A DNA stretch of 6,938 bases, taken from assembly GCA_029266295.1 (NCBI GenBank), contig JAQSXD010000193.1, positions 1 through 6,938 of the forward strand. The letters run 5' to 3'. This DNA comes from Bacillota bacterium (GTDB taxonomy: Bacteria > Bacillota > Clostridia > Peptostreptococcales > Anaerovoracaceae). The notes under the pieces were generated by a model. It was not told the DNA's origin. It was given only the letters and a program-made list of their open reading frames with translations, and did no database searches. The translations under genes were made by a program, and so were the position numbers. Shown piece by piece: positions 6,101 through 6,938 of the stretch. Each line of letters begins with the position of its first letter. Positions within the stretch are counted from its first letter, which is position 1.

Positions 6101-6719
6101 GGGATCGTTCCCGAAAGGCTTTTACAGCTTCAAAATCCACGAGTCTGCTGATCTCTTCATGAGGAATCACATCAATCTTCTGGTACTCGTGAGAGGTTCT
6201 GAATCCATCGAAGAAGTGAAGAAAGGGTACCCGGGACTTGATGGCCGCCAAGTGCGAAATAATTCCCAGATCCATAACCTCCTGCACATTGGAGGAGGCA
6301 AGCAGGCTCATACCGGTCTGGCGGCATGCCATAACGTCCTGATGATCACCATAAATGGACAGCGCATGGGTTGCAATTGCCCTTGCGGTAACATGAATGA
6401 CTCCCGGGAGCAGTTCCCCCGCCATTTTGTAGAGCCCCGGAATCATCATCAAAAGCCCCTGGGAAGCGGTATACGTAGAAGCCAAGGCGCCTGACTGAAG
6501 GGCTCCTCGCATCGCTGCCACAGCGCCTGCCTCAGATTGCATCTCTACCACTTTTACAGGCTGATCAAAGATATTCTTCTTGCCTGAGGCAGACCATTCA
6601 TCGACGCCTTCTGCCATTGCCGTAGACGGCGTAATTGGGAATATGGATGCCACCTCCGTCATAGCATACGCTGCGTATGCCGCAGCCTGGTTACCATCCA
6701 TCGTTTCCTTTTTTTTCAT
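3153..6719 (-). CDS. nifJ: Pyruvate:ferredoxin (flavodoxin) oxidoreductase, PFOR
   Basis: Converts pyruvate and CoA to acetyl-CoA and CO2 while reducing ferredoxin or flavodoxin; it is the central pyruvate-oxidising enzyme of anaerobic fermentation, in the cytoplasm. At 1188 aa it is the normal full-length single-chain form. Order: N-terminal pyruvate/TPP-pyrimidine domain with FPITPSTAMAE (about 27-37); transketolase-like and CoA-binding regions; gamma-type domain with VGANKAAAKIIG; a two-[4Fe-4S] ferredoxin domain with C704, C707, C710, C714 and C760, C763, C766, C770; then the TPP-diphosphate domain with GGDGW (977-981) and TEIYSNTGGQ (N1012). The proximal-cluster cysteines C827, C830, C855 and the C-terminal C1087 are all present. 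Start: AGGAG seven bases before ATG at 6719; Met7 (MDGNQ) is the ancestral-looking alternative but lacks a ribosome binding site. It appears monocistronic, isolated by stem-loops at both ends. I found no convincing promoter in its 165-bp leader. Confidence 0.98.
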   Translation of the reverse strand: MKKKETMDGNQAAAYAAYAMTEVASIFPITPSTAMAEGVDEWSASGKKNIFDQPVKVVEMQSEAGAVAAMRGALQSGALASTYTASQGLLMMIPGLYKMAGELLPGVIHVTARAIATHALSIYGDHQDVMACRQTGMSLLASSNVQEVMDLGIISHLAAIKSRVPFLHFFDGFRTSHEYQKIDVIPHEEISRLVDFEAVKAFRERSLNPQRPVARGTTQNPDIYFQQRESANPFFDAVPDIVQEYMDRLGKITGRNYKLFDYYGAEDAEFVLVAMGSVCDTIHETVDYLMEKGEKVGVIKVRLYRPFSQSYFLDSLPKTVKKIAVLDRTKEPGAPAEPLYLDVVKALKSNHSYVRTFEEGDNEYDGFKTVVTVGGRYGLSSKDTTPSQMLAVFRNLRQDKPKDGFTVGIVDDVTNTSLPEEALVNTVPAGTKSCKIYGLGSDGTVGANKAAAKIIGDNTDLLVQAYFSYDSKKSGGTTVSHLRFGKLPIRSPYLVNNADYIACHNQSFVYQYDLLKGLKKGGTFVLNCTWEAGELEEKLPADIKRYLAEHQIRFYTINALAIASQLGLGNRINMVMQAVFFQLADIIPVEEALGYLKKSIEKMYGRKGKEIVTKNTNAVDLAIEALHKIEVKADWKGAKQEIEEERDIPEFVSRIQRPMARHEGDELPVSAFLGMEDGTYPLGTTAYEKRGIAPNVPEWQIDKCIQCGRCVYICPHATIRAFLLNEEEMERKPDTFKTKEASGKGLEHLGYRIQVSPLDCTGCGNCADICPAKGKALIMNPADQEIEMESDNWDFAVTITEKSTIVNPKTILGSQFVKPLLEFNGACPGCGETPYIRLLTQLFGRRMLVSNATGCSSIWGAYAPSIAYTTDEEGRGPAWINPLFEDAAEFGYGLALGSWQIRERLADLMEQAMNMDITVYLKECFQDWLAHRYDGEGSERTTKAILECEHEMEGNSVLTEILKLRDYLVKPSVWSIGGDGWSYDIGYGGLDHVIASGDDINLFVMDTEIYSNTGGQASKSTQTGAVAKLAAGGKSTRKKDLGLMAMTYGNVYVAQIAMGADMNQTMKAILEAEQYQGPSLIIAYSPCVSHGIKSGMGTSIMEEKRAVESGYWQLYRFNPDLRKEGKNPFVLDSKPPTQDYKEFLQGEIRYAQLANVFPERAQELFELSKDYAYNRNRIKTLLAEKEIF

Positions 6720-6884
6720 AGGTTCTCTCCTTTATTTATGTGTTGTTTCAATTGATCTTGTTCTTATTTTCGTTCGTTCCTGACACGATAAGCTAGCGTT
6801 TCAAAATTACCTTGATCAGTAATCTTCCTTGCTTATTTAAGGGTATTTTTGCCTGCAAAGGAGGAAATATTCTAAGCCAATCAG

Positions 6885-6928
6885 AAAAGCCGTTTATTTT
6901 AGCATAAATTCTAAAATAAACGGCTTTT
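6885..6928. terminator. Strong bidirectional intrinsic terminator upstream of nifJ
   Basis: Left arm 6885-6902 (AAAAGCCGTTTATTTTAG) and right arm 6911-6928 are perfectly complementary over 18 bp, with loop CATAAATT. The stem is flanked by T-runs on both strands (CTTTTT on plus; CTTTTC on minus). No plus-strand gene in the window ends here, so it most likely terminates a minus-strand or convergent gene beyond the right edge and insulates nifJ from upstream readthrough. Confidence 0.85.
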
Positions 6929-6938
6929 TACTTCTTTA

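Noticed and set aside
6704..6711. Run of eight A (coding strand) at codons 2-4 of nifJ as a possible slippage switch
   Set aside because: The tract is short, PFOR is a housekeeping enzyme, and Met7 just downstream could restart translation; nothing supports phase variation.
6849..6860. Palindrome TTTGC-CT-GCAAA in the nifJ leader as an operator
   Set aside because: The 5-bp arms are short and match no operator I can name; likely chance.
6720..6884. Riboswitch or T-box leader upstream of nifJ
   Set aside because: No conserved T-box core, specifier stem or riboswitch motif, and no antiterminator/terminator pair close to the start codon.

Overview
The window looks like chromosome from a strictly anaerobic, motile Clostridia-type Firmicute. 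The evidence is a large single-chain pyruvate:ferredoxin oxidoreductase, a clostridial-style chemoreceptor, strong AGGAGG-type ribosome binding sites, moderate G+C in the genes and AT-rich gaps. Species cannot be named from sequence reading alone.

Layout, left to right. (1) Positions 1-2022 hold a minus-strand chemotaxis pair: cheW (1513-2022), then after 43 bp a methyl-accepting chemotaxis protein (starts at 1469, runs off the left edge). (2) Positions 2060-2933 form an 874-bp cassette bounded by a perfect 26-bp inverted repeat. It contains one gene, a minimal 186-aa tyrosine recombinase of the FimB/FimE size class, on the plus strand. (3) Positions 2934-3152 are non-coding and carry a long nested stem-loop (3050-3095). 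(4) Positions 3153-6719 encode nifJ/PFOR on the minus strand, apparently a single-gene unit. (5) Positions 6720-6938 hold the nifJ leader and, at the edge, a near-perfect 18-bp-stem terminator.

The main discovery candidate is the cassette. A complete tyrosine recombinase between perfect inverted repeats, each repeat having an internal dyad like a recombinase core site, is the architecture of a self-encoded DNA inversion switch. The left repeat ends only 37 bp before the cheW start codon, so the main promoter for cheW-mcp must lie in the repeat or in the invertible segment. The best promoter-like sequences I see (TTGCAT-N17-CATAAT with an extended -10, and TAGACA-N18-TACATT with its -10 inside the repeat) sit at the right end and point outward, away from cheW in the present orientation. 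Inversion would place them, and the recombinase gene itself, directly upstream of cheW and reading into it. The simplest model is a phase-variable chemoreceptor operon, drawn here in its OFF or low state, with the recombinase co-transcribed in the ON state. The repeats are seen directly; inversion and promoter activity are inferred.

PFOR supplies acetyl-CoA and reduced ferredoxin for fermentation and has no evident functional link to the switch. It is convergent with the recombinase in this orientation, and the hairpin between them probably separates the two transcripts.
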